NCBI RefSeq assembly: GCF_019578655.1 | Contig: NC_063256.1 | Location: 15,190,001 to 15,254,000 of the forward strand | DNA length: 64,000 nt | Direction of reading: 5' to 3' | DNA from: Ricinus communis | Lineage: Eukaryota > Streptophyta > Magnoliopsida > Malpighiales > Euphorbiaceae | Shown here: one piece after another, positions 34,734 through 47,171 of the stretch | Position numbering within the stretch: position 1 is the first letter of the stretch | Layout of the letters: each line of letters starts with the position of its first letter | Position numbers and translations under genes: made by a program | Notes under the pieces: model-generated | Databases searched by the model: none | Told to the model about the DNA's origin: nothing | Seen by the model: the letters and a program-made list of their open reading frames with translations, nothing else

Positions 34734-34901
34734 AATCGGAGTGACGAAGGGCTGAATCTCGGTGGGTCATGGCAGCAAGGCCACTCTGTCACTTACAATA
34801 CCCTGTTGCATATTTAAGTCGTCTGCAAAGGATTCAGTCCATCGCTCGGTGGAAATTGTAATTCAAGGCTGCCCGCGAGCTCTTCCACCGCGAGGGCTTA
34901 G
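34734..34901 (-). rRNA. 25S rRNA 3'-end fragment (degenerate)
   Basis: On the + strand GAAGGGCTGAATCTCGGTGG, then GCAAGGCCACTCTG and ACTTACAATACCC are the reverse complement of the 3' end of plant 25S rRNA. About 168 bp remain. It is cut after GAGGGCTTAG by the LTR of element F. Compared with 61875 it is clearly more diverged, so it is a pseudogene. Confidence 0.88.
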
Positions 34902-37796
34902 TGATAGGTTGTTTATCCATCTACAATCTAAGGTAGTGAACCTATCGATGCAGTCTAGCACTCATGGCGAGTATCAAGGTCGTATTACTCAGGAAAGTGA
35001 AAGCCCGGAGTTACTTCTTTGTTCTCTGTTATATTAGCCTAAAATGAATGATGAATAATTTCTAAATTAACTAATAACTACAAGGTGAGTTCTAAGGGAG
35101 ATGCAGGAATGAATGGATAAATGAAACAATCAAGACAAGAAAGCAAATCCAAAGGGAACCTAAACTAGTTGGCAATCAAACAAAAGATAATAGATTGATG
35201 AGTCCAATTATGCTACCTGCGGACGAATTCTTAACTGAATTCGATTTCTCTTTCGAGCTCACCGAATTCCTAAACTCAAGAACCTAAAGTTGGAATCTCT
35301 TCATAACGATTGATTCTTAAATTAGCATTAAGCTTTAATCTGCCTCTATTAAGCTTTGTTAATTCTTAATCCGGCTAGTTAAGTATCCTTATCTCTAAGT
35401 GATTATTAACCAGTTCTTGCTATTCAAAATTCCAATCGCCAAATGAATTTCTCAATCACATAAAGCAATCTAAACATCACAATTCACAATGTCTCATGAA
35501 TAATGCATCATCTTATTAATACTGAAAGCAAGAAGGATACAAAACTAAATTCAAACAATCCAACAATTTAGTACTAAGCCAACATAGTAAAGAAATCCCA
35601 ATGGATTTAATCAACAGATAGTATTCAACATATCTCAAAGGATACTCAATCATAAATCAAATTGTAAATAATTAACAAAGAATGGAAATAATATTAATGC
35701 ATGAATAACTTAAATGACAACTCAATATAAACATCACAAACCAGTGCCTCACAGGGATCACTCAAGTCACTCAAAGTGTATATAAGGTGAAAAACAAATC
35801 CCTCAAAGCAAATGCATAAAACCCGCTCACCATAACCTTCTCATAAATCATATCTTCGCTACTATGAATAAGCAAATACCAAAATCAAAGGGTCTTTACC
35901 AAAGTTGTAGTGGGGCTCAGGTAAAGGTACGGAGATTTGGGAAAGAAGTGTGAAAATGCTGGAATTCATGTGATAAACAACAATATATGCTCTAAGGATT
36001 AAATGCCTAAAATACAAAAAAACCTATGCACTAAAATCCTTACTTTGTAGAATAACGCTCACAAATGCCCTAAATCCGATAAAGAGGTAAATAATTAAAG
36101 AATTTTGTTTATTTTCTTCTTCTTTTTTCTTTCCTTTTTTGAATAATAAACTAGCAGCTTATAAATGAACTGCTGCATACAACTTGAATAAACATAAAGA
36201 ATAAAAAATACAGTTTGGATCGAAGGGAGCATCTAAAATATCAAAAAGACTTAGTGAATTTACCAACATAGCAACTGGCGTTTTAATTGCAGCATAAGGG
36301 TAGAGGAAAGACAAATGTAAAGAATGGTATAATTGAAGTGTATAGGTGAAGATTATGAAGAAAAGGTTAAGGCTCAAAACTGGCTAACTAATGGAAACAT
36401 AAGGGTTAGGCTTTTGGCTAAATGTGGTGAATCCTAAATCGCCTAAATCATCTCATGGTATTCACAATATTCATGTAACTTCAACAAGCATTGCAAAGCA
36501 AGTTCTAGAAGCAAAGTCAAGAACAATGCACACTGAAACAAGAAACATAAAGAGCATAAGTATAATGAATGCTCAACAGGCTCAAAATCTCACTTTGAGG
36601 TGTGGTATTAGGTGCAATTGGTTCACAACATCGTTAATTGAATTATTACTTAAAAAACACATGCATAGGACATTATCAACATTCTAAGTTAAAATTCGAC
36701 AATTCGAAAACCATTGAATAACACCGGTTTAACCCGGTAGGGCTAATGTGTAAAACACCATCAATTGTTTTCCAAGGGCAATGAACAACAAAGAAAAGTA
36801 ACTACAATTCTATAAATCAAGTCATCAATCAGCTCAAAAATAGCATACTTAAGTGCATAAAGACACAGTGTCCTAACATCCCCTAAAAATACACAACACC
36901 TAGTGATAGCAATTTCAGATATATCTAAAAACCATAGGAGAGAAAGATTATAAGGTTTACCCACAACCACCCCACACCTGAAGAACACACTGTCCTTAGT
37001 GTAAAATGTTATGGATACCCCGCATGGGATGCTCAACTAAGAGAACAAAGGCAATACAATCCAAGTACATGACATGTATGAAAAATAAAGTAAATACATG
37101 ACATGTATGAAAAATAAAGTAAACAAATGCAAAAAAATAAAAAGATATAGGGGACTGCCCTGATCATCCGTCGAGGCTGATGTAGTGGAAATTCAGTACG
37201 TCCTCGGTAGAAGCTGAAAATAATAAAATAAAGAAATAATCGAAACTGAAAATAAAAATTAAATAAACTATGAAAACTAAAACTAATAAAATGTTTCAAA
37301 ATGAAAGGTTATAATATTAAAAATGAAAGATAAAATTTAGGGTGCCTCCCAAAAGCGCTTCTTTTATATGTGATGATTCTTCTTAGCTGGACTCATGGTG
37401 AAAAGCAAACTGGTGTGATCGACGACCATCCATCCTTCTTCCAAGCAAATGGCTTCAAGTATCCGCTTAGAGGGATAATTGTCAATTTCCTCTTCTCGAC
37501 TGTTAAGCAAGCTGCCAATATGATGAGTAAAACTCGCTCCTCATATAGTTGCATGTAATCATGATGCTCTAAGGGCTCTTCAAATTTAAAAGCTGAAGTT
37601 TCACTAATTGGAGGGATCGACGGTTGGGCAATTTCTTCAGGAATGTCAATGGTTTTCTCCAGTCCTTGGCTTGATTCACTTGCTAGAAGAAACTCGAGCT
37701 CCTTCAAGACTTCTTCATTGGATAACTCATGCTCATCTTCCATCATCGAAGGGACTTGTGGAAAATCCACCAAAAACTCTTGTAACTACAACTCAG
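34902..37796 (-). mobile_element. Element F: deleted family-I element in 25S sequence
   Basis: The LTR begins at 34902 (TGATAGGTTG) inside 25S sequence; only 34902-35614 of it remains before a deletion joins it to the 3' untranslated region of the internal part. From right to left on the + strand (minus-strand 3' to 5') come the 3' UTR with conserved dyads at 36722-36737 and 36987-37002, a 29-bp tandem duplication at about 37066-37123, and the coding end. At 37797 it breaks off into GC-rich spacer subrepeats. No PBS or second LTR is present. Confidence 0.7.
37345..37796 (-). pseudogene. Family-specific coding end in element F
   Basis: Minus-strand frame matching the acidic region of B and F2 (EDEHELSNEEVLKELEFLLA, then IDIPEEIAQ and LEHHDYMQLYEERV) and ending KPFAWKKDGWSS...CFSP. 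As in B and C, and unlike F2, the frame that would end KRFWEAP is one base out of phase. No known domain; the function is unknown. The upstream gag part is absent. Confidence 0.6.
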
Positions 37797-38205
37797 AAGT
37801 TGCTGGCTGGCGTCGAGGATTCTCGCCAATGGGCCTGATGGGCGCGTTGCCTCGGCAATGGGGAGTTGACACGCAAGGATTCCTCGCCAACTGGCCAGAA
37901 GGGTGCGCTAGCTGGCGTGCGAGCATTCTCGCCAACAGGCCTGGTGGGTGCGCTGCCTCAGCAATGGGTGCCTAGCACGCGAGGATTCCTTGCCAACTGG
38001 CCCGACGGGCTACTGCTCGCCAGTTAGCGGTCACCGTGTGCGCAGGATTTTCACCAACAGACTTGGTAGGCAAGCCGCCCCTTTGAATGGGTGCCGCACG
38101 AGATTCTCACTCAACCAGCCCCACAATACCGGGCGAAGCTAGCGCGCTTTGCGCGCTTGATTCTCGCCAACAGTTCGGCGGGCGCACGCCCCTAATCGGG
38201 GTCAA
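37797..38205. repeat. GC-rich spacer subrepeats, isolated patch
   Basis: The same 60-bp type units as at 33300-33960, placed between element F and LTR fragments with no 25S next to them. A rearrangement product; no gene seen. Confidence 0.7.
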
Positions 38206-39568
38206 GACGCGAGGTACACTTGATACTCGCCATTAGTGCTAGACTGCATCGATAGGTACACTGCCTTAGATTGTAGCTAACACAAGTAGCACACATCAGC
38301 AGTGTACCTATCAGTGGAGTATAGCTAACGGCGAGTAGCAAGTGTCATATTCCCCAAAGAACGTGTGAACCTAAATCTACTCAATCTTCTCTATTATCTA
38401 ATCACAGAAAGTAAATGGTGTTAATGAATAATTCCTAAATTAACTAATAGTTACTCTAATTGTTGTCGAACTACGTATACTAGGGAATGATTAATTCAAG
38501 TAAAGGAATAACCCTTTGGGAATTCTTGTCTCCAAGGAATGGAAACTAAGGGTGGAATTGATTGATTGAATCCAATTTCCGTGGGAAAATCTCTACATTA
38601 TTAATGCCTTTCTCAAGGATACTAACATTCTAACTTAGATTAATTAGGTTGAAATCTCTTCCTAACTCTAATTACCCAAATTAGCATTATGTACCATTTA
38701 ACACTATTGAGAGTTGTTAATTCTCAATCCGGTAGAACGAACACCCTATCTCCAGGTGAATTCAATTCTAGGTTGCGAAGGACAATCCAAACCTAAACGT
38801 CTTTCTCAAGATCATTCAAATTTCAAAAATCATTCAACAAGATATGAAGAACAACCAACAAGAATTCAATTACAAAAAAAATGAGTAAAGGTAGAGGAAC
38901 CTGAATACACCCTTGGATGAGAGTAAATAGCTCCAATTCCTCGTGCCCAATTTTGGATCGATTCTTGTTCCTCTTACTCGGATTGAAACCAATCGACAAT
39001 CCTTGCCAATCTTTGATCTTCGAAGAGAATCCAAGTGAAACCTTGATCCAAGTCTCCTTTTCTCTTAGTTTCAACTCAGAAAACCCTTAGACAGAGAAGA
39101 AGATGAGTTTTGGACGTTCTAACCCTACCTGCCTCCCTTTTTCTCTTTTCTTTCTTTTCAAATGAATTTGACCAGGTGCTATGAACATGGCCGTGTTGAT
39201 GCCCGTGTTACCAACATGTTCTGGTGTTGATGCCCGTGTTACTCTTTGTGGCCGTGCTCCCTGGAAACCTTTTTTTTCTTTGATGTCTGTTGCATCCAAC
39301 ACGGCCGTGTTGGTGGCTGTGTTGGGAATAGGGCCAGTGTTGAATCCAACACGGCCGTGTTAACCTTCCTCATGGGCATACTTAGCTTGTTTTGGCAGCT
39401 TTGACGTCCAATTATGCTCCAATTCTTCCCTTTATCATACTTTGACTTCTTTTGGACCTAATGCACACAAACAGACACATAGGGTGAGTGTTGGGACCAA
39501 TTCACATCCAAATATACATAAAATCAATCTTAAAAACCCCATTTAGATGTATGTATTTTACGCACATC
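38206..39568. repeat. Two family-I LTR fragments, head to head
   Basis: 38206-38296 is the last 90 bp of a + strand family-I LTR. 38297-39568 is a minus-strand family-I LTR lacking its first about 40 bp. Their facing ends carry GATAGGTACACTGC and GCAGTGTACCTATC, so the junction is an imperfect inverted repeat. The palindrome cluster is at 39180-39365. The second fragment ends CGCACATC at the junction with a family-D LTR. Confidence 0.75.
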
Positions 39569-40972
39569 CAGTATCAAGGTCGTATCCCTAGAGATCGGGT
39601 GAACCTAGAGTTACTACTGTTCACTATGTTATCTAGTCTGAAATAGAGTGTGAGAAGTCTAAATTAACTAACTAATGATTATGAATGCAAATAAATGAAT
39701 AAACAACAACTAACAATCGAAAGACAACCGCAACAAGAGAAACAAACCCAAAGGGGACCTAAGTGATGGAATTCTAAAGGTTGATTTGATAAATTACCAA
39801 TCTTGCTTACCCATGCCTAAATCCTGAATCAAACTCGGTTCCTCTCTCGAGCTCACCGACTTCCTAAACCTGCACTAACCTAATGGAATCTCTTCCTATC
39901 AGATTATTACAGATTAGCATTAAGCGTGATTTAGATCTATTAAGAGTTGTTAATTCTTAATCCGGCGAGTGAATTAACCTTATATGTAAGTGTTAACTAC
40001 CAGTTCTTACTATTCAAATTCCAGTTATAACAAGCATTTCTCAATGTCATGAAACAACCCAAAAGACAATTAATTCAACGTCTCGAATTTACTGAATCAA
40101 ACTTTATTATTGAGTAGCAAAAAGATTACAAGAATGGCAATTACAAATCTAACAACTAGGCACAATCCATCAATAATAAAGACCCCAATTGTGTTCAAAA
40201 GATCTAGCTACTCATGTTCATAGTTAAAGCAAAGTAAGGAACAAAAAAGGAAAAGAAAATTGAAAGCATGTACACCCTTCTCTTTTAAATGGGATGAGAA
40301 ACCCTAATTTTCCAATACAAAATATCAAACCCTAATTTGCCTCTTGAAGGCTCCTAAATCTTGTTTTGATCTTCAAATCGATGTTGAAAACAAGTGTAAT
40401 CCTCCCTCAATTGATGAATTGGATCTCCCAAAGTCGATAATTGAGGTCTAGAAAACAAGTGAATATAGTGTATATTGGAATTAGGTGAGAGAAATCGAGC
40501 CTCCACTCACCAAATCAAATTTTTGCCTATATAGTCTCTTCAGCACGGCCGTGGTCAAGCCTGTGCTGGTCAGCACGGCCGAAGTCCAGGCTGGGCTGAA
40601 CCTAAGGGTTCCATTATGTTGACCTTTTCCAGGCCGTGCCCAAGCCAGTGCTGAGCCACCACGGGCCATGGTGGAGGCCGTGGTGGCTACGGAAACCTTG
40701 CCAAAAGGCACTCTTGGAGGGCAGCTAGTTGGCAATTCAGCACGGTCGGAGTCCAGGCCGTGCTCAACCCTCAGGGTGTTAGTCCTTGTCCAATTTGATG
40801 GATTTTGGTCCGTAATCACGTGTATTTCCCTCGATTATTGATAGCGCCCTTCGAAAATGACCTGAAACGTGAAAGGAAACAAAAGACTGGTGATTCCAGC
40901 ATAAAATGAGATAATCATGCACAAGAATGTAAACAATTGGGCATGAAAACATGTGTAGTATGATGCCTATCA
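39569..40972 (-). repeat. Element D 3' LTR
   Basis: Matches the solo LTR at 22942-24393 in reverse. Ends GATGCCTATCA on the + strand. The TATA box (reverse of CTATATAGG) is near 40530, with the CACGGCC palindrome cluster at 40540-40770. Confidence 0.87.
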
Positions 40973-41699
40973 AATCACCCCACACTTAAGCTTTTGCTTG
41001 TCCTCAAGCAATCAACAACTCACTCTTCAAATAGATATCAAATAACTCAATCAAATACTTCGCAGGAAGTTAGCTCAAATCAAATCTCAAAACTCCATAA
41101 TGAATTTCCCCAAAATCCCCAAATCACTAAATCCTTAAGAGAGAGAACAAAATTAATAAAACTGCTAAAATAAAAATGATAAACCATTCAAACTGAGAAA
41201 TTGACAACCATGCCTCACAAGATGTCACTCGAAACACATAAGTGTATATAGGTGAAAGAAGATCGCCAAACTCTCAACGTAAAAATACAGAAAAAGAGTG
41301 CTTACTATTAGCTTGCTTATAGATCCAATCTCCACTATTCTGAAATAATCAATAGTCATTATCAAAGGGTCTTGAGCCAGGTTGTAATGGGTTTAAGGCA
41401 GGGTATGGAGAAATATGGAAAGTAGGCTAAAAGTTGCTGGAAAATTATGCAGGTAATGCAAGAAAATAGCCAATGATCAAATGCTGTACCAAAAAGGAAC
41501 ACTAAGTTGCTCCAACAATAAGATGATGCTCGAAATGAACTAAAAGAATACTAATTTTTTTTTTAATATATACTATGTATATATATATTACAACAGCTTA
41601 TGTAGGAACTGCTGTGGTTATTGACATAAACAATAAGAATGAATATGCAATTTTGGATTGAAGAGAGGGGGCTGTGGTGGATCAGGGTCCATGAAGCAT
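40973..41699 (-). other. 3' untranslated part of D with PPT and hairpin
   Basis: ACCCCACAC beside the LTR is the reverse of the purine tract. 40994-41011 (TTGCTTGTCCTCAAGCAA) is the conserved hairpin. An AT microsatellite is at about 41570-41590. No gene seen. Confidence 0.6.
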
Positions 41700-42445
41700 C
41701 CTGCCAGATCAAATTCCATATCATCGATGAACCGTTGATTTTGTACTCTAGCGTCCATCAACTTTTTCATCTACTCCACTAAGAAGTATATCTGGGTGAC
41801 CTACCTCTCTAACCCGTTCATAAGCTGCTGAAGCACGGTGTTCATTCCGCCAAGCTGTGCCCTAGTCTCCTCTTGAAACTGCACAAATTGAGTATCGTTG
41901 TCATGTCAGATCGTGATACTGATCTAGCCTGGCCGCCTAAAGCACTAACCTGAGCACTCGATGTCCCAATAGAATAAGAGGATGAGGCTCCAGATGGAGG
42001 CATAAACACTCTAGTTGGGTTAGGAATCCTAACATCTGGGATCCCAGCCGACGATCTTGGGCTCCTCTAGCCGCTGCCTCTCTAGCCTCCCTGACTATTG
42101 TGTTCACAAGCCTGTACTCTATACCATGTGGGTGTCTAATAGCCATAATCATCTGCATGTTTATCATCTATTTGATCCCTAGCGGTGTCATGTCATAAAA
42201 AATTGAAAGCTCTGACAGAAAATCGTCCAATACATCCAGTCTCTTGTGTAACCTAGTCACGTACAGGCCAAAACAACAATATATCTTCTTATAGGCGTCT
42301 ACTATAAATTATCGGACTTGATGGGACAACAAATATCCCAAGTCTAACTTCTTCTGATGTTGCATAGCCTAGAGGATGAAGACATCGGTCTGTGTTACCA
42401 TTCCAAAACTATCTCCTCTGCCTGTTGGAGTGTTAAAGCACACAT
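41700..42445 (-). pseudogene. Athila-type ORF of D, C-terminal half
   Basis: Minus-strand reading starts with GRGDSFGMVTQTDVFIL, a stop, then LDLGYLLSHQV, YVTRLHKRLDVLDD and IEYRLVNTIVREARE. It aligns with the C-terminal half of the C and B ORFs (DSGGVVTQPDLFILY, YITRLARSLGVLEE). Two stops are present. Its N-terminal half is on the opposite strand at 43328-44050, so the gene is split by an inversion. Confidence 0.68.
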
Positions 42446-44050
42446 CAAGGTAGGGAGTTCGGCGACCCGAGATGGCAAAGGAAAGCCCGGAAACCTCCCC
42501 TTTCACCACAGTTTTCGTGGCCATCACGGGCTACAACACCAGGCCATGCCCATCAGCGCGGCTAGAGTCAAGCCCGTGATGAAAGACACATAAAGACTTG
42601 GGGGATTTCAGCCGTTCATCACGACTTCCGAAGGCATCATGGGCAGCAACACCAGGTCGTTCCACACTCGTGCCAACTAGTGCGCCATTGAGTCATAAGG
42701 GCTCAAGACGGCCAAGTCCCGTCAGGCCGATCAAGACGCCTTGCCTCGCCTGCCGACCCTCGTGCCTATAAAAAGGAGGCTTCCAAAAAATTTTGCTACC
42801 CCTTTTCTAAAGCTCTAAGGTGTGGTTTTCTTCCATTTTTCTCATCCTTCTGAACTTTCTCGACAATTCCAAGTAAGTCTCTTCACTTTTCGCTTTTATC
42901 TGTTTTTGATTTACTTTTTCTTTTATGCATATACTTCATTTAGGATATGGTAGTATGTTTTGGTAGTTTTATGTTGTTACACTACTTTAAGATTACCTCA
43001 ATTAGATTTAATTTACATTAGTTGTTATGTTTGCTGTGAAGTTGATTATGAAAATGATAAGTGTGGGGTTTGCGGAAATTAAGTTTGTTTATGGCATTTT
43101 ATTATGAATAATTATTTGAATAAAGTTGCGTTAGTTGGTGCACGATAAAGTAGGTTGGAATATATCGGTTAATTAGTTTATGCAGGAGATTGAGGCTTTA
43201 GTCTTTCGTTAAGTCTAAAGTTTTCTATTAGTCGAATCATAGCCGTTATGATGTTTGATTTTCGGTAGGATTTCTGATTAACTTGATTTCTTGTACGAAT
43301 AAATAATGATTCATTGCATCAGGTAATGTGACGGACCGCGATCAATCCCGTAGGAAGCAACCAAAATGTGTCCCTACCAGCAAGGGATCGCATGGCGAAG
43401 GAACATCTTCCTCCACAGCACCAACACAAGCACCAGCACCAGCCTCAGCATCGCAACAGCAACTAGTCCGAGCTCGAAGAGCACTAGCTGTGAACCCACT
43501 TGCACCTGGTCGTCATCCATTATGGATATTCCGTAATGCAGATAATGAGAGTCGGTTGCAAGTCATAAGATGGAAGCAAGTGATGGCGGGTCGTTGCATC
43601 GACTTCGTATCCTTGGAAAGAGTGGGATTGGTTCAGGATGTGCGCACTTTGTTCAAGACTCTATCGTATGCGTGATTCTTTGACATCATTGAGCCAACCT
43701 ACTATGAGCTTACTATTGAGTTCCTCAGCACCTTCTTCCTGCAGCAACAGATCACAAACTGGCATCAGCCTGATGCAGTTTATTTCAGACTTGGGGGAAA
43801 GAAGTTCTCAATGTTAGTCCCACAATTCGACATGCATTTGGGATTATGTATTGAACAGGAGATCTCAAGGGAGGAGTATCAGGGATGCCTCTACATCAAC
43901 CCAATATCCTACGACACCATGTGGGACTCATTGGTACTTAGGCCAGAAACGTACTACCTAAGCAGGTCTAAGGCATCTAGCCTTCCGGATCATCTCTACT
44001 ATCTCTATACCCTATTAGCTTACACATATAAAGCAAACATACCTCCCGTA
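42446..44050 (+). other. Inverted segment inside D carrying leader and ORF N-terminus
   Basis: Relative to the rest of D this segment is reversed. It holds palindromic CACGG/CCGTG-type words (about 42528-42740), a TATA box CTATAAAAAGG at 42766-42776, a CT-rich leader, a splice-donor-like AAGTAAGT at 42871-42878, an AT-rich stretch ending TTGCATCAG before 43323, and then the ORF. The order equals the leader of C (11600-10640, minus strand). Confidence 0.6.
43328..44050 (+). pseudogene. Athila-type ORF of D, N-terminal half
   Basis: The frame begins with GTG at 43328 after AATGTGACG, so the original ATG seems lost. The N-terminus is low complexity and basic (RRKQPK, then Ala/Pro/Gln-rich), a possible localisation region, followed by the domain core EPTYYELTIEFLSTFFLQQQ, FRLGGKKFSML and LGLCIEQEISREEYQGCL. 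One TGA near 43672 replaces a Trp codon. Similarity to C ends after YLYTLLAYTYK (about 44040), near the inversion point. It resembles the Athila ORF-1-like domain of unknown function. Confidence 0.68.
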
Positions 44051-44099
44051 ATACAGTCAGACCGAGTGCGTGCCACCACAAAACTCGTGATCTAACGCT

Positions 44100-44813
44100 T
44101 CACGCATGAACTCAAGATTTGGAGTTGGTCAATCTTCTGGTGAAGCTCCACCGAGTCGCCAAGGCTGTCAGAGAATCCACTTGGTTGACCACTCCTTGTC
44201 TTCCTGGTCGGATCCTAGAGGATTACCACTGATAATTGTTCATGGCCATTTCCTCTATCAAGTTTTGAGCCTGCTTAGGCATCTTACTGTTTAGCGCTCC
44301 ACCTGCAGCAGCATCCACCATCTGCCTTGTCGTAATGTTCAACCCATTGTAGAAGGTCTGAACCTGCATCCACACTGGCAATCCGTGATGTGGGCAGCAT
44401 CTCAAAAGGTCCTTAAACCTCTCCCATGCATCGTACATGCTTTCATCATCAAACTGCACAAAAGAAGATAAGTCATTTCTGAGTTTACCAGTTTTAGCGG
44501 GAGGAAAATACTTATATAGAAATTTTTTGGCCAACGCCTTCCAGGTAGTAATCGTCTGCTGTGGAAGAGGTTGCAACCATCTCTTTGCTCTGTCCCTCAA
44601 GGAAAATGGAAATAATCTTAGCCGAATGGCATCATCGGTTATTCCATTTATCTTGAATGTGTCACAAATCTCTAAAAAGTTGGAGATATGTGCATTGGGA
44701 TCCTTGTTGGGCGATCCTGCAAACTGCACGCTCTGCTGGATCATCTGGATAATAGCAGGTCTGACTACACTAGTTCTCCTCCCATCCAAAGATGGTCGAG
44801 CAAACTCGTACAT
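44100..44813 (-). pseudogene. Gag of element D (Tat/Athila type)
   Basis: ATG on the minus strand at 44811-44813. A well-kept capsid domain of the retrotrans_gag family: NAHISNFLEICDTFKI, AIRLRLFPFSLRDRAKRWL, KFLYKYFPPAKTGKLRND, YDAWERFKDLLRCCPHHGLP, FYNGLN and DAAAGGAL. The frame ends at TAA after NNYQW at 44223, but reading on past that stop gives VNQVDSLTALATR, normal gag sequence, to about 44100, where the inversion begins. The zinc-finger part seen in B is missing here. A 300-bp leader with no gene lies between it and the PBS. Confidence 0.88.
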
Positions 44814-45151
44814 CGTCCTCTGATCGTCATCGGCCTAGGGGGTTGTGGTTCTCCATTACGTTAGCTCTATGAACCTGAATTGAAACTCAGACCTCGTCCT
44901 CAACTACCTGCAAACGTCATCTCAATAATCTAAGAGAGCGCTTTGGGTCAGATAAGGGTTCTATGGGATTAGGGTTAGAGCTCCTGGTCATAAACTACCT
45001 GAAACCGACAATCCAAACAACCACAAATCAAAAAAATAAAATAAAATAAAGAATAAAGAATAAATAAATAAACAAATAATGACTAAAGTAACACAAAAAC
45101 AATTCACTCTAGTTCACCGTTATAGTTTCCCCGGCAACGGTGCTAAAAACT

Positions 45152-45790
45152 TGATGGGCTACTTATGCAACCTACACCTAAGGCAGTGAACCTATCGATG
45201 CGGCTTAGCACTAGTGAGTATTAAGGTCGTATCCTTATAGATCGGGTGAACCTAGAGTTACTACTGTTCACTATGTTATCTAGTCTGAAATAGAGTGTAA
45301 GAAGTCTAAATTAACTAACTAATGATTATGAATGCAAATAATTGAATAAACAGCAACTGATAATCGAAAGACAACCGCAACAAGAGAAACAAACCCAAAG
45401 GGGACCTAAGTGATGGAATTCTAAAGGTTGATTTTATAAATTACCAATATTTCTTACCCATGCCTAAGTCTTGAATCGAACTCAGTTCCTCTCTCGAGCT
45501 CACGGACTTCCTAAACCTGCACTAACCTAATGGAATCTCTTCCTATCAGATTATTACAGATTAGCATTAAGTGTGATTTAGATTTATTAAGAGTTGTTAA
45601 TTCTTAATCCGGTGAGTGAATTAACCTTATCTGTAAGTGTTAACTACCAGTTCTTACTATTCAAATTCCAGTTGTAACAAACATTTCTCAATGTCAAGAA
45701 ACAACCCAAAAGACAATTAATTCAACGTCTCAAATTAACTGAATCAAACTTTATTACTGAATAGCAAAAAGATTGCAAGAATGGCAATTA
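45152..45790 (-). repeat. Element D 5' LTR (truncated) with PBS
   Basis: On the + strand the LTR begins TGATGGGCTACTTATGC, directly after the reverse of a tRNA-Asp PBS (CCCCGGCAACGGTGCTA, about 45129-45145). It stops after AATGGCAATTAC, where spacer-like sequence starts. Confidence 0.87.
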
Positions 45791-47171
45791 CTATGTTCCA
45801 CCCATCACACCCCCCCTTAAAAAATTCATTTCAAGGAATTCTAATTTGATTTTTTGCACATATGTTAAGAATAATATAATATACCACCAAACAAATTTAA
45901 AAAAAAATTTTGAGCACATTTAGTATTTTTTTATTTTTTAAATAAAAAAATTGAGAAATTCATAAAAAATAGAATTTACATCAAAAAATCACCATTTTTT
46001 ATGGAGGGCCTTTAGAAAATATGTCAAAATTATTGGAGTTATCGTTGGTACATTTTCTTTCAAAGTGCAAGCTCAACTTGTGAGATATTGGCTTAAATGG
46101 CTACTTCGCATGTTGTGATTGGGCTACAATAGACAACCAAGTAGCAAACTTAGCATTCAATGATCCTTTTGATTTCATAAGAATTTTACAACCTTTTTAG
46201 GCTCACTAGAATATATCGGGGCTGATAGATTGTTAGCAAAAGGCTATGGAGGCATCAACTGTGGTGGTGGTGGAGTGCCACAGTGCGGGCCTGAAAACTA
46301 GCCAAAGGAGGTTCACTGCACCTGATTTCTCACCAAAAGAGCTTCACAGCCGAGGATTCTTGCCCCCACGGGCTGGCATGCCCAGTGCACGATGGAGCTG
46401 CGAGGATGCGCTGCCAACACGCGCGCTAGGCTGCGAGGATGCTGGCCAACACGCGCGCTACACTACGAGGATGCGCTGCCAATGACCCCGCACCTGCAAG
46501 GATTCTGTCCAATGGGCCCGATGGGCTTGCTGCCTCGGTAATGGGGGGCTGGCACGTGAGGATTCCTCGCTAACTGGCCAGACGGGCGCGCTGGCTCGCG
46601 TGCGAGGATTCTCGTCAACGGGTCTGATGAGCGTGCTGGCTTGGGAATAAGGGGCTGGCACGCTTGGATTCCTCGCCAACTGGCCCGACAGGCGCAGTGG
46701 CTCACCAGTAGTGGCTGCCTAGGGTGCGAGGATTCTCCCCAATGGGCCAGATGGGCACACTGCCTCAGCAATGTGGGGCTGGCATGCTTGGATTCCTCGC
46801 CAACTAGCCCGACGGGCACGCTTGGTCGCCAGCAGTGGCTGCCTAGGGTGCTAGGATTTTCGCCAATGGACCCGATGGGCGTGCTGCCTCGGCAATGGGG
46901 GCTGGCATGTGAGGATTCCTCGCCAACTAGCGTGAAAGGCGCGTTGGCTGGCGTGCGAGGATTCTCGCCAATGGGCCATATGGGCGCGTTGCCTCGGCAA
47001 TGGGGGGTTGGCACGCGAGGATTGCTCATCAACTGGCTAGACGGGCATGCTGGCTCGCTAGCAGTGGCTGCCTGGCGTGTGAGGATTCTCGCCAACGGGC
47101 CCGATGGGCGTGCTGCCTCGGCAATAGGGGGCTGGCACGCGAGGATTTTATGCCAACAGGCCCGTGTATGC
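45791..47171 (-). other. rDNA spacer-like block, second copy
   Basis: From CCACCCATCACACCCCCC to GC-rich subrepeats at 46480-47150 (about six 124-bp composites of two roughly 62-bp forms). No 25S sequence is attached here; the block ends at the LTR of element G. Long frames on both strands in the subrepeats reflect GC content and repetition. Confidence 0.58.

Larger units (their letters stand above)
39569..45790 (-). mobile_element. Retrotransposon D: Tat/Athila-like element with internal inversion
   Basis: The 3' LTR is 39569-40972 (about 75 bp missing at the left); the 5' LTR is 45152-45790 (truncated by spacer-like sequence). The tRNA-Asp PBS is at about 45128-45145 and the PPT with hairpin is beside 40973. 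Minus-strand order is gag (44813-44100), then a segment of about 1.6 kb that lies inverted, then the second half of the Athila-type ORF, then the 3' UTR. No pol domains are visible, so it is probably non-autonomous. Neither outer TSD can be seen. Confidence 0.82.
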
